Below are positions 26,391 to 36,265 of a DNA stretch of 55,584 nt, in pieces; position 1 is the stretch's first letter, and every line of letters starts with the position of its first letter. Source of the stretch: Sulfuricella sp. (GTDB taxonomy: Bacteria; Pseudomonadota; Gammaproteobacteria; Burkholderiales; Sulfuricellaceae); the NCBI GenBank assembly GCA_041651995.1, contig JBAZID010000015.1, positions 1-55,584 on the forward strand, given 5' to 3'. The position numbers were made by a program, and so were the translations under genes. The notes below the pieces were generated by a model. The model was given only the letters and a program-made list of their open reading frames with translations, was not told where the DNA came from and ran no database searches.

Positions 26391-28646
26391 TCAGACCGAT
26401 TTTTCCAGCTCGTCCTCGATACCGAGGCGTACGGCTTCTCCATCCATATCAATGGTGACGTGGCCGCCATTGGCCAGCCGGCCAAACAGCAATTCGTCAG
26501 CCAGCGCGCGCCGGATGGTGTCCTGGATCAGCCGGGCCATGGGGCGCGCGCCCATGAGCGGATCGAAGCCGTGCTTGGCCAGATAGGCTTTCAGCGCATC
26601 GGTAAAAGTGGCTTCCACTTTCTTTTCGTGCAACTGCTCTTCGAGCTGCATCAGGAATTTGTCGACCACGCGCAAAATAACTTCCTGGTCCAGGGCCTGG
26701 AATGAAATGGTGGCATCCAGGCGGTTGCGGAATTCGGGCGTAAACAAACGCTTGATCTCCGCCATTTCGTCGCCCGCCGTCTTGCTCTGGGCAAACCCGA
26801 TGCTGCCCTTGCCGAGCTGCTCCGCGCCGGCATTGGTGGTCATGATGATGATCACATTGCGGAAATCCGCCTTGCGGCCATTGTTGTCGGTCAGCGTGCC
26901 ATGATCCATGACCTGCAGCAGGATGTTGAAAATATCCGGATGGGCCTTCTCGATCTCATCCAGCAGCAACACGCAATAAGGATGCCTGGTGATCGCCTCG
27001 GTCATCAGCCCGCCCTGCTCGAAGCCGACATAACCCGGCGGCGCGCCGATCAGGCGCGACACCGCGTGCCGCTCCATGTATTCGGACATATCGAAGCGAA
27101 TCAGCTCGATGCCCAGAATATAGGCCAGTTGACGCGCAACCTCGGTTTTACCCACACCGGTTGGACCGGAGAAGAGGAAGGAACCGATGGGTTTCTGCGG
27201 GCTGCCCAGGCCGCTGCGCGCCATCTTGATGGCTGATGAAAGCGCCTCGATGGCCTTGCCCTGGCCGAACACCACGGCACTGAGATCGCGTTCCAGCGTT
27301 TTCAGTGCCGAGCGGTCATCGCTGGACACATTCTTGGGTGGAATGCGCGCAATCTTGGCAATGATTTCCTCGATTTCCTTGATGGAAATGGTCTTTTTCT
27401 GCCTGGATTTGGGCAGAATGCGCTGCGCCGCACCCGCTTCGTCAATCACGTCGATCGCCTTGTCCGGCAGGTGGCGGTCATTGATATAGCGCGCCGAAAG
27501 CTCCGCCGCCATGGTCAGGGCGGCGGATGTGTATTTCACCCCATGGTGCGCTTCGAAGCGCGACTTGAGGCCGCGCAGGATCTCCACGGTTTCCGCCACC
27601 GAAGGCTCGGGTACGTCGATTTTCTGGAAGCGCCGTGACAGGGCATGATCCTTCTCGAAAATACCGCGATACTCATTGTAGGTCGTGGCGCCGATACATT
27701 TCAAAGCCCCGGAACTCAATACCGGCTTGAGCAGATTCGAGGCATCCAGCGTACCGCCGGAAGCTGCTCCGGCACCGATCAGGGTATGAATCTCGTCAAT
27801 GAACAGGATGGCATGCGCATCCTCGGACAATTGCTTCAATACCGCCTTGAGGCGCTGCTCGAAATCGCCGCGATACTTGGTGCCTGCCAGCAGGGCGCCC
27901 ATATCGAGGGCATACACGGTGCTTTTTGCCAGCACATCTGGAACTTCACCTTCCACGATACGCCGCGCCAGGCCTTCCGCAATCGCAGTCTTGCCCACGC
28001 CGGCTTCCCCCACCAAGAGAGGATTGTTCTTGCGGCGGCGGCACAGGGTCTGCACCACCCGCTCCAGTTCCAGGTCGCGCCCGATCAGCGGGTCGATCTT
28101 GCCCGCCAGCGCCTGCGTGTTGAGATTCTGGGTATAACTATCCAGTGCAGATGCCGGCGCGGCATCCTGTTCAGCCTCTTGTTCCTGTTCCTGACGGGGT
28201 GTGGCGCCCTCCTGCCCCTTGCTGATGCCGTGCGAAATAAAGTTCACTACATCCAGCCGGCTGACCCCCTGCTGCTGCAGAAAGTACACGGCATGTGAGT
28301 CTTTTTCGCTGAACAGGGCGACCAGCACGTTGGCACCCGTCACTTCCTTCTTGCCGGAAGACTGGACATGCAGGATCGCGCGCTGGATCACGCGCTGAAA
28401 GCCCAATGTGGGCTGGGTATCGACTTCTTCCGCACCGGCTACAATAGGCGTGTGCTCGGCCACAAAATCGGTCAGCTTCCCGCGCAAATCTTCCAGATTT
28501 GCCGCGCAGGCACGCAGCACCTGAGCAGCGGTAGGATTGTCCAGCAAGGCAAGCAGCAGGTGCTCCACGGAAATGAACTCGTGACGCTTTTGCCGCGCTT
28601 CGATGAACGCCATGTGCAGAGAGACTTCCAGTTCTTGCGCTATCAT
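26391..28646 (-). CDS. clpA: Clp protease ATP-binding subunit ClpA
   Basis: 751 residues. N-domain (1-145), first AAA+ module with GEAGVGKTAIAEGLA and LFIDEIHTLIGAG, second with GPTGVGKTEVARQLA and LLLDEIEKAHPDI. It unfolds substrates for ClpP; the clpP-docking loop lies between the second-module motifs. Directly preceded by its adaptor clpS with one base between stop and start. The stop overlaps the likely beginning of earP. Confidence 0.96.
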   Translation of the reverse strand: MIAQELEVSLHMAFIEARQKRHEFISVEHLLLALLDNPTAAQVLRACAANLEDLRGKLTDFVAEHTPIVAGAEEVDTQPTLGFQRVIQRAILHVQSSGKKEVTGANVLVALFSEKDSHAVYFLQQQGVSRLDVVNFISHGISKGQEGATPRQEQEQEAEQDAAPASALDSYTQNLNTQALAGKIDPLIGRDLELERVVQTLCRRRKNNPLLVGEAGVGKTAIAEGLARRIVEGEVPDVLAKSTVYALDMGALLAGTKYRGDFEQRLKAVLKQLSEDAHAILFIDEIHTLIGAGAASGGTLDASNLLKPVLSSGALKCIGATTYNEYRGIFEKDHALSRRFQKIDVPEPSVAETVEILRGLKSRFEAHHGVKYTSAALTMAAELSARYINDRHLPDKAIDVIDEAGAAQRILPKSRQKKTISIKEIEEIIAKIARIPPKNVSSDDRSALKTLERDLSAVVFGQGKAIEALSSAIKMARSGLGSPQKPIGSFLFSGPTGVGKTEVARQLAYILGIELIRFDMSEYMERHAVSRLIGAPPGYVGFEQGGLMTEAITRHPYCVLLLDEIEKAHPDIFNILLQVMDHGTLTDNNGRKADFRNVIIIMTTNAGAEQLGKGSIGFAQSKTAGDEMAEIKRLFTPEFRNRLDATISFQALDQEVILRVVDKFLMQLEEQLHEKKVEATFTDALKAYLAKHGFDPLMGARPMARLIQDTIRRALADELLFGRLANGGHVTIDMDGEAVRLGIEDELEKSV

Positions 28647-28647
28647 T

Positions 28648-28971
28648 TCACGACTCCTCCATCACGCACTGCAGCGGATGTTGATGTTCATTGGCAAACG
28701 CCACCACCTGATCCACTTTGGTTGCTGCAATATCCCTGGGATAGACGCCACACACACCGCGGCCATCCCTGTGCACTTTGAGCATGATTTCCGTCGCCTG
28801 TTCACGGTTCTTGGAAAAAAACTGTTGCAGCACAACCACTACAAACTCCATCGGCGTGTAGTCATCATTCAACAATATCACCTTGAACATCGGCGGCGGC
28901 TTGGCCTTGTTTTGCTGCTTCTCGGCTACGGAGCTTTCTCGAAACTTGCCAGGCATATTCATCACACTCAC
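28648..28971 (-). CDS. clpS: ClpA adaptor ClpS
   Basis: 107 residues. The core motif PPMFKVILLNDDYTPMEFVVVVL and the C-terminal VHRDGRGVCGVYPRDIAATKVDQV are diagnostic. ClpS delivers N-degron substrates to ClpAP. A disordered 25-residue N-terminus precedes the core. Several Met codons (residues 1, 4, 6) could serve as start. Confidence 0.96.
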   Translation of the reverse strand: MSVMNMPGKFRESSVAEKQQNKAKPPPMFKVILLNDDYTPMEFVVVVLQQFFSKNREQATEIMLKVHRDGRGVCGVYPRDIAATKVDQVVAFANEHQHPLQCVMEES

Positions 28972-29187
28972 TCAATGTGATCAATTGTGACGCTAATGAG
29001 AAATTTTTCAAGTGCAGACAACGATATTTGCCTGGCGTACGAAAGTGCTTGACTTGCTGTCATATAGGACGTAAAAAGACGGCTGTGTTTGGTTTCAAGT
29101 TTTCTGCAGTGCCAGCTTGACCGGTTGCGGTCTTGAATTTCAAACATTTTTTGGGTTTGAGCCCGTAATTTTTTAAGGAAGCATGTA

Positions 29188-29391
29188 ATGGCAACTGGTA
29201 CCGTAAAATGGTTTAACGACGCTAAAGGTTTTGGCTTCATTACCCCCGATGATGGCAGCGAAGATCTGTTCGCGCATTTCTCCGCCATTCAGATGGGTGG
29301 TTTCAAGACCCTGAAAGAAGGCCAAAAGGTCCAATTCGAAGTGACCCAAGGTCCTAAGGGCAAGCAAGCCTCCAACATTCAAGCTGCCTAA
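29188..29391 (+). CDS. Cold shock protein, CspA family
   Basis: 67 residues with RNP1 KGFGFITP and RNP2-like DLFAHFS. A single-stranded nucleic acid chaperone. An AAGGA ribosome site lies eight bases before the ATG, and about 200 bases upstream contain no gene, consistent with the long structured leaders of cspA-type genes (not demonstrated). It ends on a strong terminator. Confidence 0.95.
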   Translation: MATGTVKWFNDAKGFGFITPDDGSEDLFAHFSAIQMGGFKTLKEGQKVQFEVTQGPKGKQASNIQAA

Positions 29392-29408
29392 TACAGCTTC
29401 AGAATGCT

Positions 29409-29441
29409 AAAAGCCCGTGGTGAAAACCACGGGCTTTTTTT
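29409..29441 (+). terminator. Intrinsic terminator of the csp gene
   Basis: AAGCCCGTGGT stem, GAAA tetraloop, ACCACGGGCTT stem, then T6. Eighteen bases after the stop; it may also act weakly on the convergent icd transcript. Confidence 0.92.
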
Positions 29442-29478
29442 CGTCCCCTGATTCGGGGACGGGTTCAGGCCAACCTGC

Positions 29479-30717
<1,239 letters not shown>

Positions 30718-30746
30718 GTTTTGCTCCTGATCAAAATCGAAAAACA

Positions 30747-30816
30747 GACAGGATTAACCAGATTTACAGGGCACGGGGAAGCTCCCCATAATTCTGTTAA
30801 TCTTGTAAATCCTGTC
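30747..30816. repeat. GACAGGATT-type palindromic repeat between icd and rluE
   Basis: Left arm GACAGGATTAACCAGATTT and an inverted right arm TTAATCTTGTAAATCCTGTC, with an inner GGGGA-AGC-TCCCC stem. This repeat type recurs in many bacterial genomes. It lies between divergent genes, 13 bases before the rluE start. Confidence 0.8.
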
Positions 30817-30829
30817 CATTCTTAAAAAA

Positions 30830-31402
30830 ATGCTCATCCTGTTCAACAAACCCTACGGCGTGATCTGCCAATTCAGCAGTGATGGCATGCATCCCACACT
30901 CAAGGACTATCTGGCCATCCCAGGCATCTACCCAGCCGGGCGGCTGGACACGGATAGTGAAGGACTGCTGATTTTAACCGATGATGGCAAGCTACAGCAC
31001 AAAATCAGCCACCCTCGCCACAAAGAAGCCAAGACCTACTGGGCGCAAGTGGAGGGCAACCCTACCCCTGAAGCGCTGGGGAAGCTGCACAGAGGAGTGG
31101 ATCTGGGCGACTTCGTCACCCAACCTGCCAGCGTAAAAATCATTCCCGAACCGCCCGGCTTATGGCCACGCACGCCACCAGTCCGCTTCCGCAAGGAAAT
31201 CCCCACCAGCTGGCTGGAACTCACCATCAGCGAGGGCAAGAACCGCCAGGTACGCCGCATGACCGCCAAGGCGGGCTTCCCCACCCTGCGCCTGATCCGT
31301 TGCCGGATTGGCGAATGGAATCTAGGCGGCCTGGCACCAGGCCAATGGCGTGAAGTCTTGAACCCAGATAATCCATTGGACGGCTGTAGCAAATCAAAAT
31401 GA
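30830..31402 (+). CDS. rluE: 23S rRNA pseudouridine synthase, RluE type
   Basis: 190 residues. RsuA/RluB/E/F family without the N-terminal S4 domain, as in RluE (U2457). The catalytic aspartate is in PAGRLDTDSEGLLILT (about 42-57); GKNRQVRRMTAKAGFPTLRLIR is the conserved C-terminal motif. The gene order with nudJ and mnmA matches E. coli. Its last 15 codons include a copy of the 23-base repeat found at 38041 and 38162, so the C-terminus (about LNPDNPLDG onward) is probably repeat-derived. Confidence 0.92.
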   Translation: MLILFNKPYGVICQFSSDGMHPTLKDYLAIPGIYPAGRLDTDSEGLLILTDDGKLQHKISHPRHKEAKTYWAQVEGNPTPEALGKLHRGVDLGDFVTQPASVKIIPEPPGLWPRTPPVRFRKEIPTSWLELTISEGKNRQVRRMTAKAGFPTLRLIRCRIGEWNLGGLAPGQWREVLNPDNPLDGCSKSK

Positions 31403-31477
31403 GCACGGCCCGGTGGCCCTGCCCTTTTCATTTATGGCATTATCGCTTTTCATGAATTTTCCAATACACAGACACAC

Positions 31478-31921
31478 ATGATCTGGAAACCCAATGTCAC
31501 CGTCGCAGCCGTGGTCGAGCAAAACGGCAAATTTCTGCTGGTGGAAGAACAAACGGACCAGGGCCTGTTGTTCAATCAGCCAGCAGGCCACTGGGAGCCG
31601 GGTGAAACGCTTGAGCAAGGCGTGATACGCGAAACCCGCGAGGAAACCGCTTATTCCTTTACTCCGCAATGGCTGCAGGGGATTTACAGCTGGCATCATC
31701 CCCGCAAGAACATCACCTACCTGCGCTTTGCCTTTTCCGGGCCTGTTGGCCCCCACGATCCGCAGCAAGCACTGGACGACGGCATCGTGCGCGCAGCATG
31801 GCTGACCGTGGAGGAAATCCGCGAATCCCAGGCCCGCCACCGCAGCCCGCTGGTGCTGCAATGCGTGGAAGACTACCTTGCCGGAAAACGCTTTCCGCTC
31901 AATTTGATTACCCATCGCTAG
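31478..31921 (+). CDS. nudJ: Nudix hydrolase, NudJ-like
   Basis: 147 residues. The Nudix box is GHWEPGETLEQGVIRETREE, complete except that the final Gly is Ala. NudJ relatives hydrolyse nucleoside di/triphosphates and hydroxymethylpyrimidine diphosphate. It lies between rluE and mnmA, as in enterobacteria, but here a secreted-protein gene intervenes before mnmA, starting directly at the nudJ stop. Confidence 0.9.
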   Translation: MIWKPNVTVAAVVEQNGKFLLVEEQTDQGLLFNQPAGHWEPGETLEQGVIRETREETAYSFTPQWLQGIYSWHHPRKNITYLRFAFSGPVGPHDPQQALDDGIVRAAWLTVEEIRESQARHRSPLVLQCVEDYLAGKRFPLNLITHR

Positions 31922-32473
31922 ATGCGCCCCGGTTTATTTCTCACCATGCTGATGCTGTACAGCATGGCGCCCAGTGCATATGCCGATGAAGTGTCCATTT
32001 GCTACAACTATGGCTGCACCAGAAGTGCCGAGGTTCAATTGCGCGGCGCTCAACTGTCGCGCATTCACATACTTTTCTCCTGGGCCGGGAATGCAGAGGA
32101 AGAACGCCAGGCCATTTCCCAGGCAATCGGCCTGTTTCAGGTTTTCGCCGGCGAACAAACCCCCACCTTCCGCGACCGCGGACGCAACAGTCCCGATGAA
32201 GGCGTCGATGGCCGCATGGACTGTATTGATCACGCCCGCAACACCAGCGAATATCTGCAACTGATGGAGGAGCGCAGCTGGCTGCGCTTCCACCGGGTGC
32301 TGGAACCGGTCAAACGCGCGCCGTTGATCTTCAATGAGCACTGGTCAGCGCGCATCGCGGAAAAGGAAAGTGATGAGGAATTCGTGGTAGATTCGTGGTT
32401 CTTTGATAACGGGCACCCAGCGGCCATTTTCACGCTGGCGGAATGGATGAAGGGAGCAGATCCGGATGAGTAA
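31922..32473 (+). CDS. Exported protein of unknown function
   Basis: 183 residues with a signal peptide (about 1-21, cleavage after AYA). The mature part has invariant-looking residues in an order seen in transglutaminase/papain-like folds: Cys in GRMDCIDHARN, His in FNEHWSA, Asp in VVDSWFFDNG. This is a suggestion from spacing only. It starts at the base after the nudJ stop and overlaps mnmA by eight bases, so it is translationally tied to the tRNA-modification operon. Confidence 0.8.
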   Translation: MRPGLFLTMLMLYSMAPSAYADEVSICYNYGCTRSAEVQLRGAQLSRIHILFSWAGNAEEERQAISQAIGLFQVFAGEQTPTFRDRGRNSPDEGVDGRMDCIDHARNTSEYLQLMEERSWLRFHRVLEPVKRAPLIFNEHWSARIAEKESDEEFVVDSWFFDNGHPAAIFTLAEWMKGADPDE

Positions 32474-33527
32474 GGTAGTCGTCGGCATGTCGGGCGGAGT
32501 GGATTCTTCCGTTGCCGCACTGCTCCTGAAGCAGCAGGGGCACGAAGTGATCGGCCTGTTCATGAAAAACTGGGAAGACGACGACGGTGAAGACGGCTAT
32601 TGCCCGGCCAAGCAGGATTTCATGGACGTGCTGGCGGTGGCTGACAAGATCGGCATCGAGGTGGAAGCCGTCAATTTTGCCAAGGAGTACAAGGAACGGG
32701 TCTTCAGCCTGTTTCTCAAGGAATATCAGGCGGGCCGGACGCCCAACCCGGACGTGCTGTGCAATTCGGAAATCAAGTTCAAGGCCTTCCTCGACCATGC
32801 CCTGACTTTAGGCGCGGACAAAATCGCCACCGGCCACTACGCACGGGTGCGCGAACGTTTCGGTTCATTCGAGTTGCTGAAGGCCGAAGACGGCACCAAG
32901 GACCAGAGCTATTTCCTCTATCGCCTCAGCCAGGCCCAACTCTCGAAAACACTCTTCCCGCTTGGCGGCCTGTACAAGCGCGATATTCGAAAAATCGCCG
33001 AGGCAGCCGGCTTACCCACTTATGCGAAAAAAGACAGCACCGGCATCTGTTTCATCGGCGAACGGCCGTTCCGGGATTTTCTGCAGCGCTACCTGCCCCG
33101 GCAGCCGGGGCCAATGCAGACGCCGGAAGGCAAGGTGGTGGGAGAGCACCAGGGCCTGGCCTATTACACCCTCGGCCAGCGCCAGGGACTGGGCATCGGC
33201 GGCCAGGGCGAACCCTGGTTCGTGGCCGCAAAAGACATGGCCAGCAACATCCTGATCGTGGTGCAGGGCCATGCGCACCCCCTGCTGCTCAAGGACAAGC
33301 TCGTCGCGGCGGAACTCAACTGGATCAGCGGCGCCCAGCCCCACCCGCAATGGGTGTACGCCGCCAAGACGCGCTACCGCCAGAGCGATGCGCCCTGCAG
33401 CATCACGCATGTGGACGCCGACAGATGCGAGGTGCAATTCGCCGCACCTCAATGGGCAGTGACGCCGGGGCAGTCGGTGGTGATCTATGAAAGCGAGGTT
33501 TGTCTGGGCGGCGGGATTATTCTGTAA
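32466..33527 (+). CDS. mnmA: tRNA 2-thiouridine(34) synthase MnmA
   Basis: 353 residues. PP-loop GMSGGVDSSVAALLL activates U34, and the two catalytic cysteines lie in NPDVLCNSEIKF and STGICFIGERPF. Thiolates the wobble uridine of Lys, Glu and Gln tRNAs. It overlaps the exported-protein gene at its start and the convergent CinA-like gene at its end (11 bases). Confidence 0.96.
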   Translation: MSKVVVGMSGGVDSSVAALLLKQQGHEVIGLFMKNWEDDDGEDGYCPAKQDFMDVLAVADKIGIEVEAVNFAKEYKERVFSLFLKEYQAGRTPNPDVLCNSEIKFKAFLDHALTLGADKIATGHYARVRERFGSFELLKAEDGTKDQSYFLYRLSQAQLSKTLFPLGGLYKRDIRKIAEAAGLPTYAKKDSTGICFIGERPFRDFLQRYLPRQPGPMQTPEGKVVGEHQGLAYYTLGQRQGLGIGGQGEPWFVAAKDMASNILIVVQGHAHPLLLKDKLVAAELNWISGAQPHPQWVYAAKTRYRQSDAPCSITHVDADRCEVQFAAPQWAVTPGQSVVIYESEVCLGGGIIL

Positions 33528-34272
33528 CGCGCCCGGCTTGTATTTTGTAGCCCTGCTGCCCGACCCCACTTTGCAGGAATGCCAGCGCTTCGGCCACCTG
33601 GGCATGGCGGCCCTTCAACCCGAACTCGATGCGCCGCACCCCGTCCACCCCAAGATGCGGCAAACTGGAAAAGCACACATCGGGGTAGCGCACCACGAAT
33701 TCGTTCATCAAATCCAGCAGAAAACTTTCCGACACGTCCAGGGCCGTAAAGATTTCCTCGCTCTCGGGCGCCAGATCGCGCAAATCCGAATAGCGGGTGT
33801 CCAGTACCCATTCCATCATCGGCCAAGCCATCTGCGGAAAACCCGGCAAAAAATGGTGATGGCGCAAGGAAAAGCCCGGCACCCGATTGACCGGATTGGG
33901 AATGATCGCGCTGCCATCCGGCAGATCGGCCATGAGGATGCGGCGCGGATAGGCCTCGGGCCCGAATTGCGCTTCGATCTCGCCCACCGCGTCGGGGTGA
34001 CGTAGCATGGAAACACCGGCAGCCTCGGCAGCACACTGGCGCGTATGATCGTCTGGGGTGGCCCCGATGCCACCAAAGGAAAATACCAGATCAGCCGAGG
34101 CATAGGTCTCGCGCAGATTTTGCACAATGCGCGCCGGCACATCCCCAACGATGCGACACCAGGCCAACTCCAGTCCCCGCCCGGCAAGCGTTTCGACAGC
34201 ATGTGAAAAATGCCCGTCCTTGCGCTTTCCGGAGAGAATTTCATCGCCGATAATGAGGATGCCGATATTCAT
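33517..34272 (-). CDS. CinA N-terminal/MoaB-like molybdopterin-binding domain protein
   Basis: 251 residues. MoCF-type fold: IGILIIGDEILSGKRKD, VGDVPARI, FSFGGIGATPDDHTR. The C-terminal part (about 170-251) continues the CinA-like region, but the deamidase domain of full CinA is absent. Such proteins are annotated as competence/damage-inducible protein A. Six bases upstream of its ATG lies a sequence matching the end of an IS256-type element. Confidence 0.88.
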   Translation of the reverse strand: MNIGILIIGDEILSGKRKDGHFSHAVETLAGRGLELAWCRIVGDVPARIVQNLRETYASADLVFSFGGIGATPDDHTRQCAAEAAGVSMLRHPDAVGEIEAQFGPEAYPRRILMADLPDGSAIIPNPVNRVPGFSLRHHHFLPGFPQMAWPMMEWVLDTRYSDLRDLAPESEEIFTALDVSESFLLDLMNEFVVRYPDVCFSSLPHLGVDGVRRIEFGLKGRHAQVAEALAFLQSGVGQQGYKIQAGRVTE

Positions 34273-34278
34273 GAAGGT

Positions 34279-34319
34279 GGGTTTCCTGAGTTTTGTGCAA
34301 ACAGATTTCGTTTAACGTA
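34279..34319. mobile_element. Solo terminal repeat of an IS256-like element
   Basis: A 41-base stretch (GGGTTTCCTGAGTTTTGTG... to ...TTTCGTTTAACGTA) aligns with the IS end at 52158-52199 (GGGTGTCCGGAATTTTGTG... to ...TTTCGTTTAACGTT) with about eight differences. No transposase reading frame adjoins it, so it looks like a decayed IS end immediately upstream of the CinA-like gene. Confidence 0.6.
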
Positions 34320-34379
34320 TGCAAACATACCCGCAGAATAACTGCACTTGCAATGGTGCCGGTGGTGTGCGCTGGACAA

Positions 34380-34416
34380 TAAAAAACCCAGAGAGTGTTG
34401 ATCTGTCTGGGTTTTT
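34380..34416 (-). terminator. Terminator downstream of tRNA-Leu
   Basis: AAAAACCCAGA and the inverted TCTGGGTTTTT enclose a 14-base loop. On the minus strand it lies about 22 bases after the tRNA 3' end and ends in a T-run. Confidence 0.8.
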
Positions 34417-34438
34417 GCTGCTTCTTGGTGCTGTGTTC

Positions 34439-34525
34439 TGGTGCCGGGAGCCGGAATCGAACCGGCACGATGTTGCCACCGCGGGATTTTGAGTCCCGTG
34501 CGTCTACCAGTTCCGCCATCCCGGC
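34439..34525 (-). tRNA. tRNA-Leu(CAA)
   Basis: Class II tRNA of 87 bases with encoded CCA (34439-34441). Acceptor GCCGGGA pairs with TCCCGGC; the T arm is CCGGTTCGATTCCGG; the anticodon stem CGGGA/TCCCG encloses CTCAAAA, anticodon CAA; a long variable arm is present. It stands alone with its own terminator. No integrase or duplicated 3' end is seen nearby. Confidence 0.95.
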
Positions 34526-34743
34526 TGATAGAGAGCGGAGATTATCAACCAAAACACCGATTTCGGCAAGTAGCGGCGCCGTTTTGCGGCGCTTTTCAGC
34601 CGCCAATTGAACATATCAGCACCGAATCTTGTATCCCCGCATTATTTCGCTTAATGTAAGCGAGCATACGGATGGCGGCGGAAAAAACACATTTCAAACA
34701 AATAGTTACTTACTTATCGAACAACCGGCTGTTAGAATGCGCC

Positions 34744-35370
34744 ATGAACGACAAAATTCGCCGCATTCTCAACCAGATTACCGTCCTCGAAGATGAATTG
34801 CGTACATCGCTAAAGGAACAGGAAGGGCGTTTGCGCTACCAGGTCGAGGGTAAGCGCATTGAGTTCGAGCACGCCATCAAGGATGCGCATCTCAAGCTGA
34901 AACGCGGCGTATTTAGCTGGTTTTTTTCCATTCCACCGCAGAATTTTCTCACCGCCCCCATCATCTATGGCATGGCCGTTCCGCTGGCACTGACCGATCT
35001 GTGCGTCTCGTTCTACCAGCTAAGCTGCTTTCCGGTTTACGGCATCCCCAAGGTTCGGCGAGCCGATTACCTCATCTTTGACCACCAGCACCTTGAATAC
35101 CTCAATATTTTCGAAAAATTTCACTGTGTATATTGTTCTTATGCAAGCGGGGTGCTGGCTTACGCGCGCGAGATTACAGCCTGTACCGAGCAGTATTTTT
35201 GCCCGATCAAGCATGCGCGCAAAATACTCAGCACCCATCGTCGCTATGCGGCTTTTCTGGATTATGGCGAGGCGGAAGGCTTTCATGCCAGGCTGAACGA
35301 ATTTCGTGCGCAACTCGCGCAGGAACTCGAAAGCGATGCAGAGCAGAAAAACGAAAAAAACCCGGATTAA
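34744..35370 (+). CDS. Conserved protein of unknown function, one hydrophobic segment and a Cys-rich stretch
   Basis: 208 residues from the ATG at 34744 (MNDKIRRILNQ). An N-terminal coiled-coil-like region (about 5-50) is followed by a hydrophobic segment (about 58-95, PPQNFLTAPIIYGMAVPLALTDLCVSFY) and a cysteine-rich stretch, FHCVYCSYASG...CTEQYFCPIKHA, that could bind metal. A charged C-terminus follows. I do not recognise a named family. The upstream frame to 34672 is less likely to be translated. Confidence 0.75.
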   Translation: MNDKIRRILNQITVLEDELRTSLKEQEGRLRYQVEGKRIEFEHAIKDAHLKLKRGVFSWFFSIPPQNFLTAPIIYGMAVPLALTDLCVSFYQLSCFPVYGIPKVRRADYLIFDHQHLEYLNIFEKFHCVYCSYASGVLAYAREITACTEQYFCPIKHARKILSTHRRYAAFLDYGEAEGFHARLNEFRAQLAQELESDAEQKNEKNPD

Positions 35371-35647
35371 CCGATTCAACGATGCGGGCAGTTGTGCCGC
35401 ATGCAACCCGGATTTCCTGAGCGCCTGGTTCCACCGGTTTTGACGCCCTGCCGGATGCCGCTCTCGATGCCGCCCTGCTCATCCACATCCCCGCGCAGGT
35501 CGAAGGGTTTGGGTAATTCGCGTTAAAAAGGTGTTCGCGGGTCAGGCCGGTTTTTCGTGTGCCACAGGAATATTCCGCACATTTTATCCAGGCGGGCAGG
35601 GGCCAGGCGCTCCAAACCGGCATGCCAACATGGGTATAATGTGCGCC
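35371..35647. other. Intergenic stretch without a recognisable gene
   Basis: A minus-strand frame crosses this stretch, but it begins inside the oppositely oriented gene at 35648 and has no domain. Nothing else I can name is present. Confidence 0.5.
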
Positions 35648-35983
35648 ATGATCAACCCATTCACCGCTCGCTGGACCATCACCGGGAACAACCTGTGCCT
35701 GGGTCAATGGGAAATTCGCTACCTTGGGCGGCCAATAGAGCTCGACCCCGGCCCGCGTGAAAATGACATGGGCAGCTTCGGCATATACAGCTATATTTTT
35801 CCCGACGACGAAGATCTGGCCGAAGGGCTGCCGGAAGATGACTGGATCCTCGAAAATGCCGAATGGCTGGCCGATTTTTTTGCCGCCCATGACATTCCCG
35901 TCGATGAAGAACATATGCGCTGGTTTTACCAGGCGATCAACCCCCATGACTGGCGCTGCGGCAGTTGTGGGGGGTGTATTTGA
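35648..35983 (+). CDS. Small acidic protein with C-terminal CGSCGGC
   Basis: 111 residues from the ATG at 35648 (MINPFTARWTITGNN). Acidic and Trp-rich (PDDEDLAEGLPEDDWILENAEWL), ending HDWRCGSCGGCI. The paired CxxC at the extreme C-terminus suggests metal binding or redox chemistry. Family not recognised. No operon partner on this strand. Confidence 0.65.
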   Translation: MINPFTARWTITGNNLCLGQWEIRYLGRPIELDPGPRENDMGSFGIYSYIFPDDEDLAEGLPEDDWILENAEWLADFFAAHDIPVDEEHMRWFYQAINPHDWRCGSCGGCI

Positions 35984-36028
35984 AGCGCGCCTGTCGATCC
36001 TGAAGCCCTCCTTGCCCTGCTTCCCAGC

Positions 36029-36265
36029 TCAAGAAGCGAGGCCGTCCATCCGGGAAATAAAGCGATCCACATCCTGTGTTGCCACCTCGACCGGCATGCC
36101 GTCATAAAGCGGTTGTGCGCTGACATATTCATGGAGTCCGGCATGCTGCACCGGGTACATCTTGTACCCATCCCGGGGTAGCGAGGAATCATCCGAAACG
36201 AGCCGGACATCGGGGGTGAGCTCTTTCTCCCACAAGCCCGTCGTCATATCCATCGTGGCTTTCAT
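36029..36265 (-). CDS. Small protein of unknown function
   Basis: 78 residues. An excellent ribosome site, AAAAGGAGG, lies seven bases before the ATG at 36265, which argues for real translation. Soluble and mildly acidic; no motif recognised. It is convergent with the gene ending at 35983. Confidence 0.65.
   Translation of the reverse strand: MKATMDMTTGLWEKELTPDVRLVSDDSSLPRDGYKMYPVQHAGLHEYVSAQPLYDGMPVEVATQDVDRFISRMDGLAS

Noticed and set aside
34439..34525. tRNA-Leu as an attachment site for an integrated element
   Set aside because: No integrase and no duplicated tRNA 3' end in the window.
34241..34606. Minus-strand open frame containing GMAELVDARDSKSRGG
   Set aside because: It is a translation of the tRNA-Leu gene, a familiar false ORF.
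35228..35947. 239-codon minus-strand frame
   Set aside because: Overlaps two opposite-strand genes and shows no recognisable domain.
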